In this document: piece after piece, positions 44,001-52,597 of the stretch | How the letters are laid out: every line of letters starts with the position of its first letter | How positions within the stretch are numbered: position 1 is the first letter of the stretch | Origin: Marinifilum fragile JCM 15579 | GTDB taxonomy: Bacteria; Bacteroidota; Bacteroidia; Bacteroidales; Marinifilaceae | Direction of reading: 5' to 3' | Length of the DNA stretch: 64,000 nt | NCBI RefSeq assembly: GCF_001310955.1 | Contig: NZ_BAZX01000011.1 | Location: 1-64,000 of the forward strand | Made by a program: the position numbers and the translations under genes | Notes under the pieces: model-generated | Told to the model about the DNA's origin: nothing | Seen by the model: only the letters and a program-made list of their open reading frames with translations | Database searches by the model: none

Positions 44001-44226
44001 TTTGCCTGATTGCCTGAGATTCGATACTTTCAATAAATTGCTTTTCAATTTCTTCAGGAGGTCGTTCACCTGCTTTTATTTCCACAAAAATGCGCGGGGC
44101 ATTCATTTCCGGAAACAGATCTACACTCAGTTTACCCAGCGAAACGTAGCCTAAGAGTAAAATGGCCAATACAATCATGGACACAGTTACTGGGTAATTA
44201 ACTGAAAATTGAGTTATTTTCTTCAT
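41086..44226 (-). CDS. RND efflux pump permease
   Basis: A 1046-aa HAE-type RND permease with complete duplicated 12-helix architecture and two periplasmic loops. TM4 motif GLALGAGMLVDNAIVVIENIF, TM10 GGIAVNDSIILVDAIN; an unusual Asn/Gln-rich loop (TKNQQTNVPTQAGANQG, ~240-262). It starts KKITQFSVNYPVTVSMIVLA, as such proteins do. 6 nt behind the membrane-fusion gene. The duplicate pump beside it (fused to ABC) is only distantly similar, so they may form a heteromeric RND pair like MdtBC; this is inference. Confidence 0.92.
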   Translation of the reverse strand: MKKITQFSVNYPVTVSMIVLAILLLGYVSLGKLSVDLFPEMNAPRIFVEIKAGERPPEEIEKQFIESIESQAIRQKGVSQVSSVCMVGSARITVEYTWGSDMDEAFLDLQKALTTYSQNSELDDFTITQHDPNASPILIMGMLHPEIKDMDELRKVGENYIRNELIRLEGIAEVELTGALEKEIRIETNQYLLDAHGLTVDQIVQKIQSLNRNVSGGSIVEMGTKYIIKGAGLIRDIEEIENVIVGTKNQQTNVPTQAGANQGNQVPVKNKVPIRLKDVAEVKFVPKQAQNIVRINGERCVGLSIYKETGSNTVKAVEDFDTAMESIKKALPGYQFVIVQNQGQFIQKAIDEVEETALLGVLIAIFVLFIFLRRFKVTAIVSFAIPVSIIATFNLMYFNGLSLNIMTLGGLALGAGMLVDNAIVVIENIFRKMELGLSVKDAAIEGTSEVGGAIVASTLTTIVVFLPIVYLHGASGALFKDQAWTVAFSLLASLFVAILFIPMLFNYAYKGSKKKFKFKSVKIGWYGELLGNLLNKRGLVMISACVLLVITGLILPLVGNEYLPKSGVGEFSLDIELQEGTQLERTSKTVEAIESMLWQSMGDQIETVYSKIGPNTGSTNDKAVFQNENTANIKIRLKKEYISLSEEILNNVGTLISNVPNAEISIVRDETALQSTIGTEDAPIEVEVKGKDMAVLERLSKEIKESLISIPELANVQTNIEEGAPEVNVVVDRYKAGIFNMSTESIAGQLQDMLMGKQAGKYEHGGEMSDITVQLPEISINELNSVMLQNGNSEIPLYEVAHIEKSSSPKQMLRRNQNRIGKISADIQGDMAFDQVVGKINEKLANVDLPTGYQIGLIGEEQKRQEAMSNLSFALMLSVILVYMVMASQFESLIHPFTILLTIPLAGVGAVWAFFLLGIPMNIMAYIGIIMLGGIAVNDSIILVDAINQFKEQGNSLRDSIIMAGENRIRPIIMTSVTTILALLPLTIGFGESAALRAPMAIAVIAGLITSTILSLVVIPCVYFAFDRIQSFITNSREERMKYEKE

Positions 44227-44232
44227 GTGGAA

Positions 44233-45282
44233 TTACTTTACAATCTTAATTTTTGAACGATTTCGAAGAGTTTCAAAACCTTTAACAACCAATCGATCTT
44301 TCTTTTCCAAGCCTGAAACAATTTGTACTTCATCTGGGTTTTCAAGACCAAATTCAATTACACGTTCTTCCGCTAATCCTTTGTGAACAACAAAAACAAC
44401 ATTTCCTTTCTGTTTGTTTAGAATTACATTTTTAGGAATAACAAGAGCTGAGTCGGCTTTGGCTACAACAATTTCTCCCTTGGCAAACATTCCCGGGCGA
44501 AGCAATAGTTTTGAGTTGTTGATGTTAATAACTGCTTTGAATGAACGTGTTTCAGCATCAATGGCAGGTGAAAGTTGAGTAAGAACTCCATTTAAAGTGT
44601 CTCCAGGAATGGTATAGTTCACGATATTAACTGGCTGGCCAGTTTTAATCATGGAAATGTTTTTTTCAGCAAGATTAATTTCCATGTGAAGTTTGCTGTA
44701 ATCCATCATACTTAGAACTGGAGAAGCTGCTTCTATTCTTGTGTTTTCGGTATAATAATTCAGGTTGGTAATCGTTCCTGAAAATGGAGCCTTGACTTTT
44801 AGTTTTTCCAATCGGAATATTGCATCCTCGTAGGAATATTTGGCATTAATCAGTTCAATTTCAGCATTTTTTAACTCTGAAAGGGTTACTCCACCTTTTT
44901 CGTAAAGTGACTGCTGCTTTTCGAAAGTCTGCTTCGAAATTTCCAATCGTAGCTCTAAGGATTTGATTTTGATATTATTTTCATATTCCTTGTCTTCAAG
45001 CTGAATTACAACCGTTCCTTCTTGCACGTAATCTCCCAGTTGGAATTTTCGTCCAGTTCTTGGATTGGTTTGAAGTTGGTATTTTCCGGCAACCTCCGAT
45101 TTTAAATCCACTGTCTTAATTGGTTCTACAGTACCGGTTGTACTGATATATTTTTCGATGCTTTTAGGTGCAATTTCCTTTACGGATACCTGAACTGCGA
45201 TATCCTTGTTTAAATCAGCTTTTTTATCATCGCAAGAAGCGAAAAGTGTAGCTCCCAAAAGTAAAAATGCAAGTCGTTTCAT
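44233..45282 (-). CDS. RND membrane-fusion (adaptor) lipoprotein
   Basis: Periplasmic adaptor of 349 aa, HlyD/AcrA-like: lipobox LFASC (C20 from ATG 45282), lipoyl/barrel-sandwich halves around a coiled-coil hairpin (KSLELRLEISKQTFEKQQ...), KAPFSGTITNLNYY, a beta-barrel and a membrane-proximal domain. ATG 45282 (MKRLAFLLLG) is preferred; ATG 45294 adds MALT. It lies between the TolC-like gene and the RND pump in the same operon. Confidence 0.9.
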   Translation of the reverse strand: MKRLAFLLLGATLFASCDDKKADLNKDIAVQVSVKEIAPKSIEKYISTTGTVEPIKTVDLKSEVAGKYQLQTNPRTGRKFQLGDYVQEGTVVIQLEDKEYENNIKIKSLELRLEISKQTFEKQQSLYEKGGVTLSELKNAEIELINAKYSYEDAIFRLEKLKVKAPFSGTITNLNYYTENTRIEAASPVLSMMDYSKLHMEINLAEKNISMIKTGQPVNIVNYTIPGDTLNGVLTQLSPAIDAETRSFKAVININNSKLLLRPGMFAKGEIVVAKADSALVIPKNVILNKQKGNVVFVVHKGLAEERVIEFGLENPDEVQIVSGLEKKDRLVVKGFETLRNRSKIKIVK

Positions 45283-45323
45283 TGTTAAGGCCATTATATT
45301 TTGTGTTAGTATTGATTTTTAAA

Positions 45324-46817
45324 TTAGTCCATTCTTAAGTTTTCTTGTAGCTCCAAAGGCACAAATGATTGATCTTTTTCGAAATCCCAAAGAGATTGAA
45401 TCTTTAGGTTCAACAATTCCAATTTATAGTTAATTAAAGAATTAGCAAGATTCATTTTTTTCTCAGAAAGCTGATTCTGGAATCGCTCAAGATCGATACT
45501 GGTAAGATCACCATTACGGTATCGTTCCAGGTTGATTTCGTAGGTTAGTTGAGCATTTTTTTCGTTTTGTTTTTCAATTTCAATTCTTTGTATCAGGTTT
45601 TGCAGGTTGCGATAAGTTTTTCTGATGTTGATGGTAATATCGTCTTTCAAACTATTTTTATCTATTTCTCTACTTTCCACTTCCAATTCTGCAGCTCTGA
45701 TTCTTGCTCTTCTTTCCCCCCAATCGAAAATTGGAATAGAGAAAGTAACCCCAACCCGTGGGCTTTTGGTTGGTTTGTCGTAAACATCAGCTAGTCTCTT
45801 ATTATTTCCCATTATCCCCATAGAAAGGCTGATGTTTCCCTTAAATTCATTAATTGATGAGGTCTCAATCAAGTCGAATTTTGCATTGTTTAAATCAATT
45901 TCTCTTTTGGTAAGTTCCAATCTTTGAGTTAATCCATTCTGAATGGCTTTTTCAAGATCTACAATTACTGGGACATATTGAATATCTGTGGATACACTTA
46001 TATCTTCGTAAAGAGAAATTCCTAATAGCAGTTTGAATTCATCTTTGGCATTTTCCAGTGCAACTCTGTTGTTGTCAAGAGTTGATTTGCTAGTTGCAAG
46101 ATTCAACTCTGCCTGGTACAATTCTTCTTTGGCTGAGAGTCCACCTTCTACCTTACTGACAATGATTTCCTTACTTACCTTCTGATTTTCATACTCCTCT
46201 TCAGAAATTTTTAATGCCATTTGCTTCTGATAAATGGTGTAAAAAGCCTGATTTACCTGACGCTCGATATCTAGCATCTGAATGGAGTAGGAAAGTGTTG
46301 CATTTTCCAAATTCAACTCGTTTCGTGTCAGGTCCATTTTGGTTTTATTAAAGGTAAAGATTGGTTGATCATATTTCATGTACAAGTAGTTGTTGTAGCC
46401 AGAATATTCAGAATTGCTTGCCTTCGATGAGTTGTCCTGATAGCCAAACTCATTCATAAGAGAAAGTTTACCGTTGGTTAGTTTAATAGGTTGCGAAACT
46501 GTAAAAGTTCCACTGGCACCTTTATTTTCTGAGGTATTCCAAGTAGAGAAATACTCGTTGTACGATTCGGTTTTTTCGTATGAAATTGGCGTAACATCAA
46601 ATGAGAATCGAGAACGCAAAGATGCCAATTGAGCATTCAATCGTTCCTTTTCCTGTTGCATACTAATTCTAGATTTTATAATGTCAGGACTGTTATCGAA
46701 CGCAATTAAAAGGGCTTCTTCCAGAGTGAGTTCCTTTTGTGCTGAAGCACAGAAAGAACCAATGAATAAAAATCCTGTTAAAGCGAATGTTTTTAAGGTA
46801 AGCTTGTTAAGAATCAT
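45324..46817 (-). CDS. TolC-family outer-membrane efflux protein
   Basis: A 497-aa TolC-type channel: signal peptide ending ASAQ, two OEP repeats (first half around residues 30-235, second half 255-470) with long helices (e.g. LDIERQVNQAFYTIYQKQMALK and IEIEKQNEKNAQLTYEINLERYRNGDL) that build the tunnel. It provides the outer-membrane exit for the RND and possibly the ABC modules. Spaced 17 nt after the M1-like gene. Confidence 0.9.
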   Translation of the reverse strand: MILNKLTLKTFALTGFLFIGSFCASAQKELTLEEALLIAFDNSPDIIKSRISMQQEKERLNAQLASLRSRFSFDVTPISYEKTESYNEYFSTWNTSENKGASGTFTVSQPIKLTNGKLSLMNEFGYQDNSSKASNSEYSGYNNYLYMKYDQPIFTFNKTKMDLTRNELNLENATLSYSIQMLDIERQVNQAFYTIYQKQMALKISEEEYENQKVSKEIIVSKVEGGLSAKEELYQAELNLATSKSTLDNNRVALENAKDEFKLLLGISLYEDISVSTDIQYVPVIVDLEKAIQNGLTQRLELTKREIDLNNAKFDLIETSSINEFKGNISLSMGIMGNNKRLADVYDKPTKSPRVGVTFSIPIFDWGERRARIRAAELEVESREIDKNSLKDDITINIRKTYRNLQNLIQRIEIEKQNEKNAQLTYEINLERYRNGDLTSIDLERFQNQLSEKKMNLANSLINYKLELLNLKIQSLWDFEKDQSFVPLELQENLRMD

Positions 46818-46834
46818 GCGATTATATTATTAGA

Positions 46835-49453
46835 CTATTTATTTTCTACCCATTTAATTGCGTCAGCGAATAAATATGCACCAACGGATTTGTTATTTAA
46901 TTCAACTTTTGCTGTTTCAGGAGTGATATAGAAACTGCCCAAATAATTCCAACCATTTTCCAGTTCCTGATCAGATTTATTTACCGCCTCAAATCCATCT
47001 TCATGATAGATCTTGAAGTTGTAATCTGTTTTTGTTTTCTTTTTTCGGCCCCAATATTGTTCAATCTTATTTACATGACAGAATACATCGTAGTAACCAG
47101 GATTTTTTAATTCAGGTTTCCAACTGGCGGTTCTGTCACCAATGCCTGATTTTGTGAAAAATGCAGAACGTACATACTTTCCAAAGAAACCCGATCTTAA
47201 TACATTTTTCCATTCATTTGGTGGATTCCAGGTTCTTAATCTGGCATATTCTTCAATATCATCTCTTCTGCTATCAACCCATTGTTTTAATTGGCTTTTG
47301 TTAGAAACCTGAACATATTCAAATCCTTTGTCTTCATTGTCAACCACAAATTCATTGGCCTCTAAAACACCTTCAAATAACTCACACTCTTTGGTTTCAT
47401 TAAAGAATTTACTCCTTTTGGTTTCAGCAAATGAGCTAAAATCATAAACCAGACTATTCGGAAGATTTTCAGATAGGTGAGTAAATACATTCATTCTTCC
47501 TGGTTCCGATGGAAATACAAACCCGACTTCTTTGGCAGAATGTGCAGGTATAAATATAGATTTTGTGAAATCAGGTTTTTCGTTTTCTTCACGCCTTCTT
47601 CTGAAGCGGTTATTTTGTCCTCCAGTTTCAATAATAACGCTTACAATTCCATCAACCGATTCAGGATTTGAAATTTTAAATCGGACTTGATATTTGATGT
47701 GATCGCCATCTTTTACCTTATAAGTTTGAAGGTCTTTTAACAGAAAGCCTGGTAGTTTGGTTGTGGTATACCAATCTTCAACTTCTAATTTTACAGATGA
47801 ATTAAAGTTGGCCAACAAAAGACTATCAAATTGAGAGAAATCAAACTTTTGGAATCGGTTTGATTCAATAAACTCATTCAGTACTTTGTTGAATTCCTCT
47901 TCACCATATCTGGCTTTAAAAAGAGAGAACAAATGCTTGCCTTTTACTCTTAAAATATCGTTTAGTATGATTTGATCATCTAAATTATCTGCCTTTGGTA
48001 TTTTGATATCAGCAATATCTCTTAGCGAAGAATTCTTAAGAAGTAGATTAATTCTTTCGTCTTTGCTAATTCCTTGCCAGCGCCAACGTGAGAAATTTTG
48101 TGATACTTCGTTATTTTCTTTTAAATAAACCCCTAATGCTATATTTAATGCTGGAATTTCTTTGCACGATAGACCGGATGAATGAGAAAAGTAATTAGGG
48201 AAAAGAGAAAATGTATTTCTATCAATATGATCGAACTGATACCATTCATTTGGTGGCGGCATAAAATTACCACGAATAAATCGTTTAAAAATTCGTGCCT
48301 GTAATTCTTCTTCAGATACCTCTTCATTGTCTCTTTTCATTCGCTTCTCAAAGCGCTTTTTGCGATTTTTAAAATCAGTTTCCTCCATTACAACTCCTTT
48401 CTCAGGATAGAAAATAATTTCAGGCTGAATGGCATTACTAGCAATTGACCAGTTGTGTTTGTCTAAGGAGAATTGAATTGGCACTTCGGCCATTGACAAT
48501 CTTTTAAATGGATAAGAGTAACCATGTGAAGTTTCATATTCATTTTTAAGCTCTCTAATTAAAGAAGGGAGGCTATCTTGAATAACATTAAAGTGTTTTA
48601 GGAAAAACTGATTTCCTTTGATTGAATAAATCGAATATTCTATTGAATCAACATCAATACTGTGCTTTTTATAATCCCCGATTAATAAACTGATCTGAGG
48701 CAATGCATATTCCGATTCAAAAGAAAATTCACCAGAATTTATTTTACTCACTTTGCCTTGCGATATGGCCGTTAAGTTTTCCTGTGTTTTTACATGTAGT
48801 TTGAAGTCTGTAAAATCAGGAGAATATAAACTTGGATAAAGAGAGGAATAACCCACTCCTGAAATTGGATACCAAAGTGCTTCACTTGTCAGGCAAACAA
48901 AATTGTCTTTTAGGTACGAATTTCTTTTTCTAATTCTGAACATCTCTGCGGTAAAGTTGTCCCTTATCAAGTTAGGATCAGAATCTAAAAAGTGTGTTCT
49001 TTCATCAATTTTACCAGCATAATCGAATTGAAGATTAAGCTCTTTGTTGATAACAATTTCATGTTTCGGAACGATTTGTATTAATTGTTCTTTTCGAATA
49101 AATGGAACAGGTTCGTTATTAATTGATACAGAGTTAATTTTGAGCAGAGGATTTAGACTAAATATTAGAGTATCTAAATTTTGCTTTGAATTGTTTTGCG
49201 CTGTGATGTTTGCTGTAACTTGAATTTGGTCACCAAGATGCGTTAGGTTTAAGCTACACTTGCTAACTTCAAGTTTTGCGTAATCAACGTACTGATTGTT
49301 TATTGAAATTAACTTATCTCTGTATTTTTCACTTCCTATTTTAATATCCAGATATTTATAGCTTAGGCCACCTGCTATGCAAAACTTATTAGTGCCAAAT
49401 AAATAGGTAAAGAAACCAATCTTTTCGATTGAGGAAGACGTGGTAGTTTCCAA
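46835..49453 (-). CDS. M1-peptidase-like/golvesin-like periplasmic part of an ABC permease protein
   Basis: About 840 residues continue the ABC permease encoded at 49375-50181. Residues ~60-550 resemble the beta domain and helical domain of M1 aminopeptidases (ALWYPISG, ISLLIGDYKKH, SMAEVPIQFS), but no HExxH zinc motif is present, so it is not an active peptidase. The last ~90 residues (ASWKPELKNPGYYDVFCHVNK ... GWNYLGSFYI ... ADAIKW) match the golvesin/Xly-type domain. A one-base insertion near 49377 joins SLPIYLALISFA to AGGLSYKYLDIKIG, giving a 1115-aa permease/M1-like protein, a known Bacteroidota architecture. The TTG start at 49453 is an artefact. Confidence 0.75.
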   Translation of the reverse strand: METTTSSSIEKIGFFTYLFGTNKFCIAGGLSYKYLDIKIGSEKYRDKLISINNQYVDYAKLEVSKCSLNLTHLGDQIQVTANITAQNNSKQNLDTLIFSLNPLLKINSVSINNEPVPFIRKEQLIQIVPKHEIVINKELNLQFDYAGKIDERTHFLDSDPNLIRDNFTAEMFRIRKRNSYLKDNFVCLTSEALWYPISGVGYSSLYPSLYSPDFTDFKLHVKTQENLTAISQGKVSKINSGEFSFESEYALPQISLLIGDYKKHSIDVDSIEYSIYSIKGNQFFLKHFNVIQDSLPSLIRELKNEYETSHGYSYPFKRLSMAEVPIQFSLDKHNWSIASNAIQPEIIFYPEKGVVMEETDFKNRKKRFEKRMKRDNEEVSEEELQARIFKRFIRGNFMPPPNEWYQFDHIDRNTFSLFPNYFSHSSGLSCKEIPALNIALGVYLKENNEVSQNFSRWRWQGISKDERINLLLKNSSLRDIADIKIPKADNLDDQIILNDILRVKGKHLFSLFKARYGEEEFNKVLNEFIESNRFQKFDFSQFDSLLLANFNSSVKLEVEDWYTTTKLPGFLLKDLQTYKVKDGDHIKYQVRFKISNPESVDGIVSVIIETGGQNNRFRRRREENEKPDFTKSIFIPAHSAKEVGFVFPSEPGRMNVFTHLSENLPNSLVYDFSSFAETKRSKFFNETKECELFEGVLEANEFVVDNEDKGFEYVQVSNKSQLKQWVDSRRDDIEEYARLRTWNPPNEWKNVLRSGFFGKYVRSAFFTKSGIGDRTASWKPELKNPGYYDVFCHVNKIEQYWGRKKKTKTDYNFKIYHEDGFEAVNKSDQELENGWNYLGSFYITPETAKVELNNKSVGAYLFADAIKWVENK

Positions 49454-50181
49454 ATGGTAAATAGAATCAACCCAACTCCTAAAAATAGGTATATTCCTCT
49501 ATGAATAGCCACTTCAAATATGTTTCCAAATCCGCCTATTGTTGAATTCATCATAGGAATCTGGTAGGCGATATAATCGAATATTTGGTAGACTTTTGTG
49601 TTTAGATAAAAAATGGTTAAGGCAATATAGCCTAACAATACAATAAATGTAATGGCTTGATTCTTTAATAAAATCATCATGAAGAAAGCCAGTCCCAGTA
49701 TGTAAATAAGTGTGGGTATTGATATTAAAAGAGGGTAGTATAAAAGTACCCAAATGCTTTGCGATGATTCGTTGCTTAAAAAGGAAAAACCTATTCCCAT
49801 AAGCAGCATGATGATATTCAGAATTACAAAAACCATAATAATGCCAAGCGATTTTCCCAAAATGTATTCACTATTGGTCATTGATCGGGCATAAATCACT
49901 TCAACGGTATCATTTTTACTGTCTTGCTTTAAAAATTCGGATGCCAAAAAAACCGCAACAATAGCTTGTCCAAGATTGAGAATAATAAGATTGGCATAAG
50001 GAATTGCAGCAGGCAAGGCTCGGTAGATCCATGGAGCATCACTTCCTTCGACAAAAGCGGCTATGTTAAAGCCTCCTATAAAAAGGATGGCCATAATGGC
50101 GAAAATTCTAAAGAACCATGAACGGAGTAAAGTTTTGGTTTCGTATTTGGCTACGGATCGTATGGTGTGAAGAGAAAGCAT
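49375..50181 (-). CDS. ABC-2-type permease, N-terminal part of a permease/M1-like fusion
   Basis: A 268-aa ABC-2 permease with six hydrophobic segments: FFRIFAIMAILFIGGFNIAA, LIILNLGQAIVAVFLASEF, IIMVFVILNIIMLLMGIGFSF and three more. Its last helix (SLPIYLALISFA) is cut at a TAG; one missing base there explains it, and the fused M1-like part follows (46835-49377). Partner ATPase is the gene 8 nt upstream (50189-51073). Without the fix it would be a separate permease overlapping the next frame by 79 nt. Confidence 0.85.
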   Translation of the reverse strand: MLSLHTIRSVAKYETKTLLRSWFFRIFAIMAILFIGGFNIAAFVEGSDAPWIYRALPAAIPYANLIILNLGQAIVAVFLASEFLKQDSKNDTVEVIYARSMTNSEYILGKSLGIIMVFVILNIIMLLMGIGFSFLSNESSQSIWVLLYYPLLISIPTLIYILGLAFFMMILLKNQAITFIVLLGYIALTIFYLNTKVYQIFDYIAYQIPMMNSTIGGFGNIFEVAIHRGIYLFLGVGLILFTIWKLPRLPQSKRLVSLPIYLALISFA

Positions 50182-50188
50182 GAAGATT

Positions 50189-51073
50189 TTAAATTAAGGT
50201 TGCTGATTTTTCCATGAAATACACATAAGCATGTTCAAGGTTGGGTTCGAGTTCAATGGCATTTTTAAATTTACTACCATCGCCAATTAATTGAACTTCC
50301 CAGCCATCCTTAGTAGGGATAGTGGATACCACAGCATATTGTTCTTTTATTAAATCGTATTCATAACCTGAAGTATTTACTTGCCAAACATGCCCTTTTG
50401 CTTGTTCGATTAATTCCTGTGGAGAACCATTAAAGGCAAGTTTACCGGAATTGAGAAGAGCCAAGTTATTACAAACACTTGAGATATCTCCTACAATATG
50501 TGTGGAGAGAATGATGATAACATCTTTCTGACTAATTTCTGATAAGATATTTCTGAATCGGATACGTTCTTCTGGGTCAAGACCTGTTGTTGGTTCATCA
50601 ACAATGATGATTTTAGGATCGCCAATTAAAGTTTGAGCAATACCCAATCTTCTTTTCATTCCTCCGGAGAGTTTGTTTGCATCACGTTCTCTTACATCAA
50701 ACAGACCTACTTTTTCGAGCCACTCATCAACCTTTTCTCTTCTTATTTTTTTGCTTCTAATTCCTGCTAATGATGCGGCATAATCCAGAAATTCCCAGGT
50801 TTTTAATTTTGTAAAAAATCTAAAATCTTGTGGTAGGTATCCAAGCATGTTCCTAATTTCCTTTCGATCTTTTATTAAATCGAACCCATCGTACAATACA
50901 TTACCTTCCGATGCTTGCATTAAGGTGACCAATATTCTCATTAAACTGGATTTACCAGCACCATTTGGCCCTAATAAACCAAACATGCCGTTGCCAATTT
51001 CTAAATTGATATTGTCAAGAGCCTTTTTGCCATTAGGATAAATTTTACTCAAAGAGTCTATTTTAATTTGCAT
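50189..51073 (-). CDS. ABC transporter ATP-binding protein (first gene of the operon)
   Basis: A 294-aa NBD of the ABC-2 exporter class: Walker A GPNGAGKSS (~37-45), Q-loop YLPQDF, signature LSGGMKRR, Walker B IIIVDEPTTGLDP, H-loop STHIVGD. The C-terminal ~80 residues form an extra domain like the one closing the RND-ABC fusion protein. It is the operon's first gene, with 460 nt of regulatory DNA upstream. Pairs with the ABC permease 8 nt downstream. Confidence 0.92.
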   Translation of the reverse strand: MQIKIDSLSKIYPNGKKALDNINLEIGNGMFGLLGPNGAGKSSLMRILVTLMQASEGNVLYDGFDLIKDRKEIRNMLGYLPQDFRFFTKLKTWEFLDYAASLAGIRSKKIRREKVDEWLEKVGLFDVRERDANKLSGGMKRRLGIAQTLIGDPKIIIVDEPTTGLDPEERIRFRNILSEISQKDVIIILSTHIVGDISSVCNNLALLNSGKLAFNGSPQELIEQAKGHVWQVNTSGYEYDLIKEQYAVVSTIPTKDGWEVQLIGDGSKFKNAIELEPNLEHAYVYFMEKSATLI

Positions 51074-51539
51074 GGTTAGCCTTCAATTAGTGAATTTTGT
51101 TGGTGGTTTGATCGATAAGCATAATGAATTGAAACTGTCTATCAAATTTACAATTTATGCTAAATTTTAACATGCTTTATACTCATTATTCGATAAACTA
51201 ACTGGTTTACTCGATTTATGTAGTTTATCAGACAAGAAATAAGGAAGAAAGGTTACAATTTTTCAAATAAATATTTGTGCCTCGGTAAATGACTTGTAAT
51301 TGATTTTTCCCTAATCTAAATAGAGCATTTCTAGAATAAAATTGAATGTTATTTTATGATTTGCAGGATGAAACTGCAGTATGTTAGTTGATAAATGCCA
51401 TGCTTTAGACTATTAATAGTAATCATTAGTGTTAATGTAGATTGGATTGAAAATAGCGCAGTGCGATTGTTTGCTATTTAGAATGAATGAAAATATTGAC
51501 TTCTATAGCTGAATTACTTAATTTAATCATTATTTGGAA
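51074..51539. promoter_or_regulatory. Regulatory gap before the transporter operon, with inverted repeat
   Basis: Divergent gap of 466 nt. GATAAACTA (51192-51200) and TAGTTTATC (51221-51229) form a perfect 9-nt inverted repeat 20 nt apart, a candidate operator for the transporter operon. A minus-strand TAAATTTG -7-like box lies at 51143-51150, ~70 nt before the ATPase ATG, without a clear -33. No regulator gene is adjacent. Confidence 0.45.
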
Positions 51540-51944
51540 ATGGAGAAAGATATGAAGAGAAAGAAGATTTATGAAGAAATTGAACAAACGTTTGGACTTA
51601 TTCCAACAATGTTTAAGCTAATTCCGGATAATACTTTGGAATTGGAGTGGAACCTTTTTAAAAAGTTACAACTTGAAGATGGAGCTATTGAAACCAAAAA
51701 TCGTGAATTAATAGGTTTATCAATTGCTGCTGTAACCAAATGTAAATATTGTGCATATTTTCATACCGAAATGGCTCGACTATTTGGAGCTTCAGATGAA
51801 GAAATTGAAGAGGCCGTTCATTTTGCGAAGGCTACATCTGGTTGGAGTACTTATGTGAATGGCATGCAGATTGATTATGATGAATTCACAAGAGAAATTG
51901 ATGCTGCGTGTGAGCATGTGAAACATATGCAATTGCAACATTAA
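51540..51944 (+). CDS. AhpD-like (carboxymuconolactone decarboxylase family) protein
   Basis: A 134-aa CMD/AhpD-fold protein with the redox motif CKYCAYFH: C68, C71 and H75, expected for alkylhydroperoxidase-like proteins that reduce peroxides or act as thiol relays. ATG 51540 preferred (TTG 51534 also in frame). A terminator follows at 51975. Position between a rhodanese and the transporter operon suggests a thiol/stress group, without proof. Confidence 0.85.
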   Translation: MEKDMKRKKIYEEIEQTFGLIPTMFKLIPDNTLELEWNLFKKLQLEDGAIETKNRELIGLSIAAVTKCKYCAYFHTEMARLFGASDEEIEEAVHFAKATSGWSTYVNGMQIDYDEFTREIDAACEHVKHMQLQH

Positions 51945-51974
51945 TATTTATAAAGATTGATGCGTGAAGTTTGT

Positions 51975-52003
51975 GAAGGGAGTTTTTTAGCTTCCTTCTT
52001 TTT
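51975..52003 (+). terminator. Terminator after the AhpD-like gene
   Basis: GAAGGGAG (51975-51982) and CTTCCTTC (51991-51998), one G-T pair, then five Ts. Confidence 0.7.
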
Positions 52004-52048
52004 ATCTCATTATATTTGTATTAATCATTAATACAGAATTTTGTGAGT

Positions 52049-52396
52049 ATGAAATTTAAAAATGACCATGCTAAAAAAAATGAATTTACTCCTCTTGAGA
52101 TACTTCAGGAGATGGAGAAGAGAAGAGATATGATGATGATAGATGTTCGTGAACCAGTGGAAGTTAAAATCTGTCACATCGAAAATGCCAGACATATCCC
52201 AATGGGTGAAATTCCCGCAAAAATAGATGAGTTACCAAAGGACAAAGATTTGGTTGTATTTTGCCACATGGGAGTGCGTAGTAAACAGGTTATGAATTAT
52301 CTTCGAAAAAATGGATTCACTCGTGTTTATAACTTAAAAGGTGGAATCGACCGCTGGTCTGTTGAGGTCGATCCTAAAGTTCAGAGATATAGATGA
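52049..52396 (+). CDS. Rhodanese-domain protein (copy 2)
   Basis: A 115-aa single-domain rhodanese, catalytic C72 in FCHMGVRSKQ; LKGGIDRWS at the end. Start ATG 52049 (MKFKNDH), with an alternative GTG at 52043. A TATATTTG -7 box is at 52011-52018. Clear paralogue of the gene at 32700; both share the HIP MGEIP/Q..KI..LPKDKD core. Confidence 0.9.
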   Translation: MKFKNDHAKKNEFTPLEILQEMEKRRDMMMIDVREPVEVKICHIENARHIPMGEIPAKIDELPKDKDLVVFCHMGVRSKQVMNYLRKNGFTRVYNLKGGIDRWSVEVDPKVQRYR

Positions 52397-52597
52397 TTTA
52401 AATAGATATCACCTCTCCTTAACTAAAAAGCAATTGTAAAAATTGAACCGACATGTAATAATTGTTTTTTAATCGGAGAGATGAATTTAAGGTACGAATT
52501 GCTCAAACATTCGATTTTAAGATTATTCTTTATATTTCTTTTACGGTTAATTCAGCACCACACGAATCTAATATTTCGACAAAAGCGCCTTCAGGAA

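Noticed and set aside
36449..44100. Several 60-210-codon plus-strand frames within the RND genes
   Set aside because: They are antisense shadows of the RND and ABC genes.
46835..49453. Active M1 aminopeptidase
   Set aside because: No HExxH zinc motif; only the overall architecture is similar.
49375..49453. True 79-nt gene overlap between permease and M1-like frames
   Set aside because: A single missing base explains it better and restores a known fused architecture.
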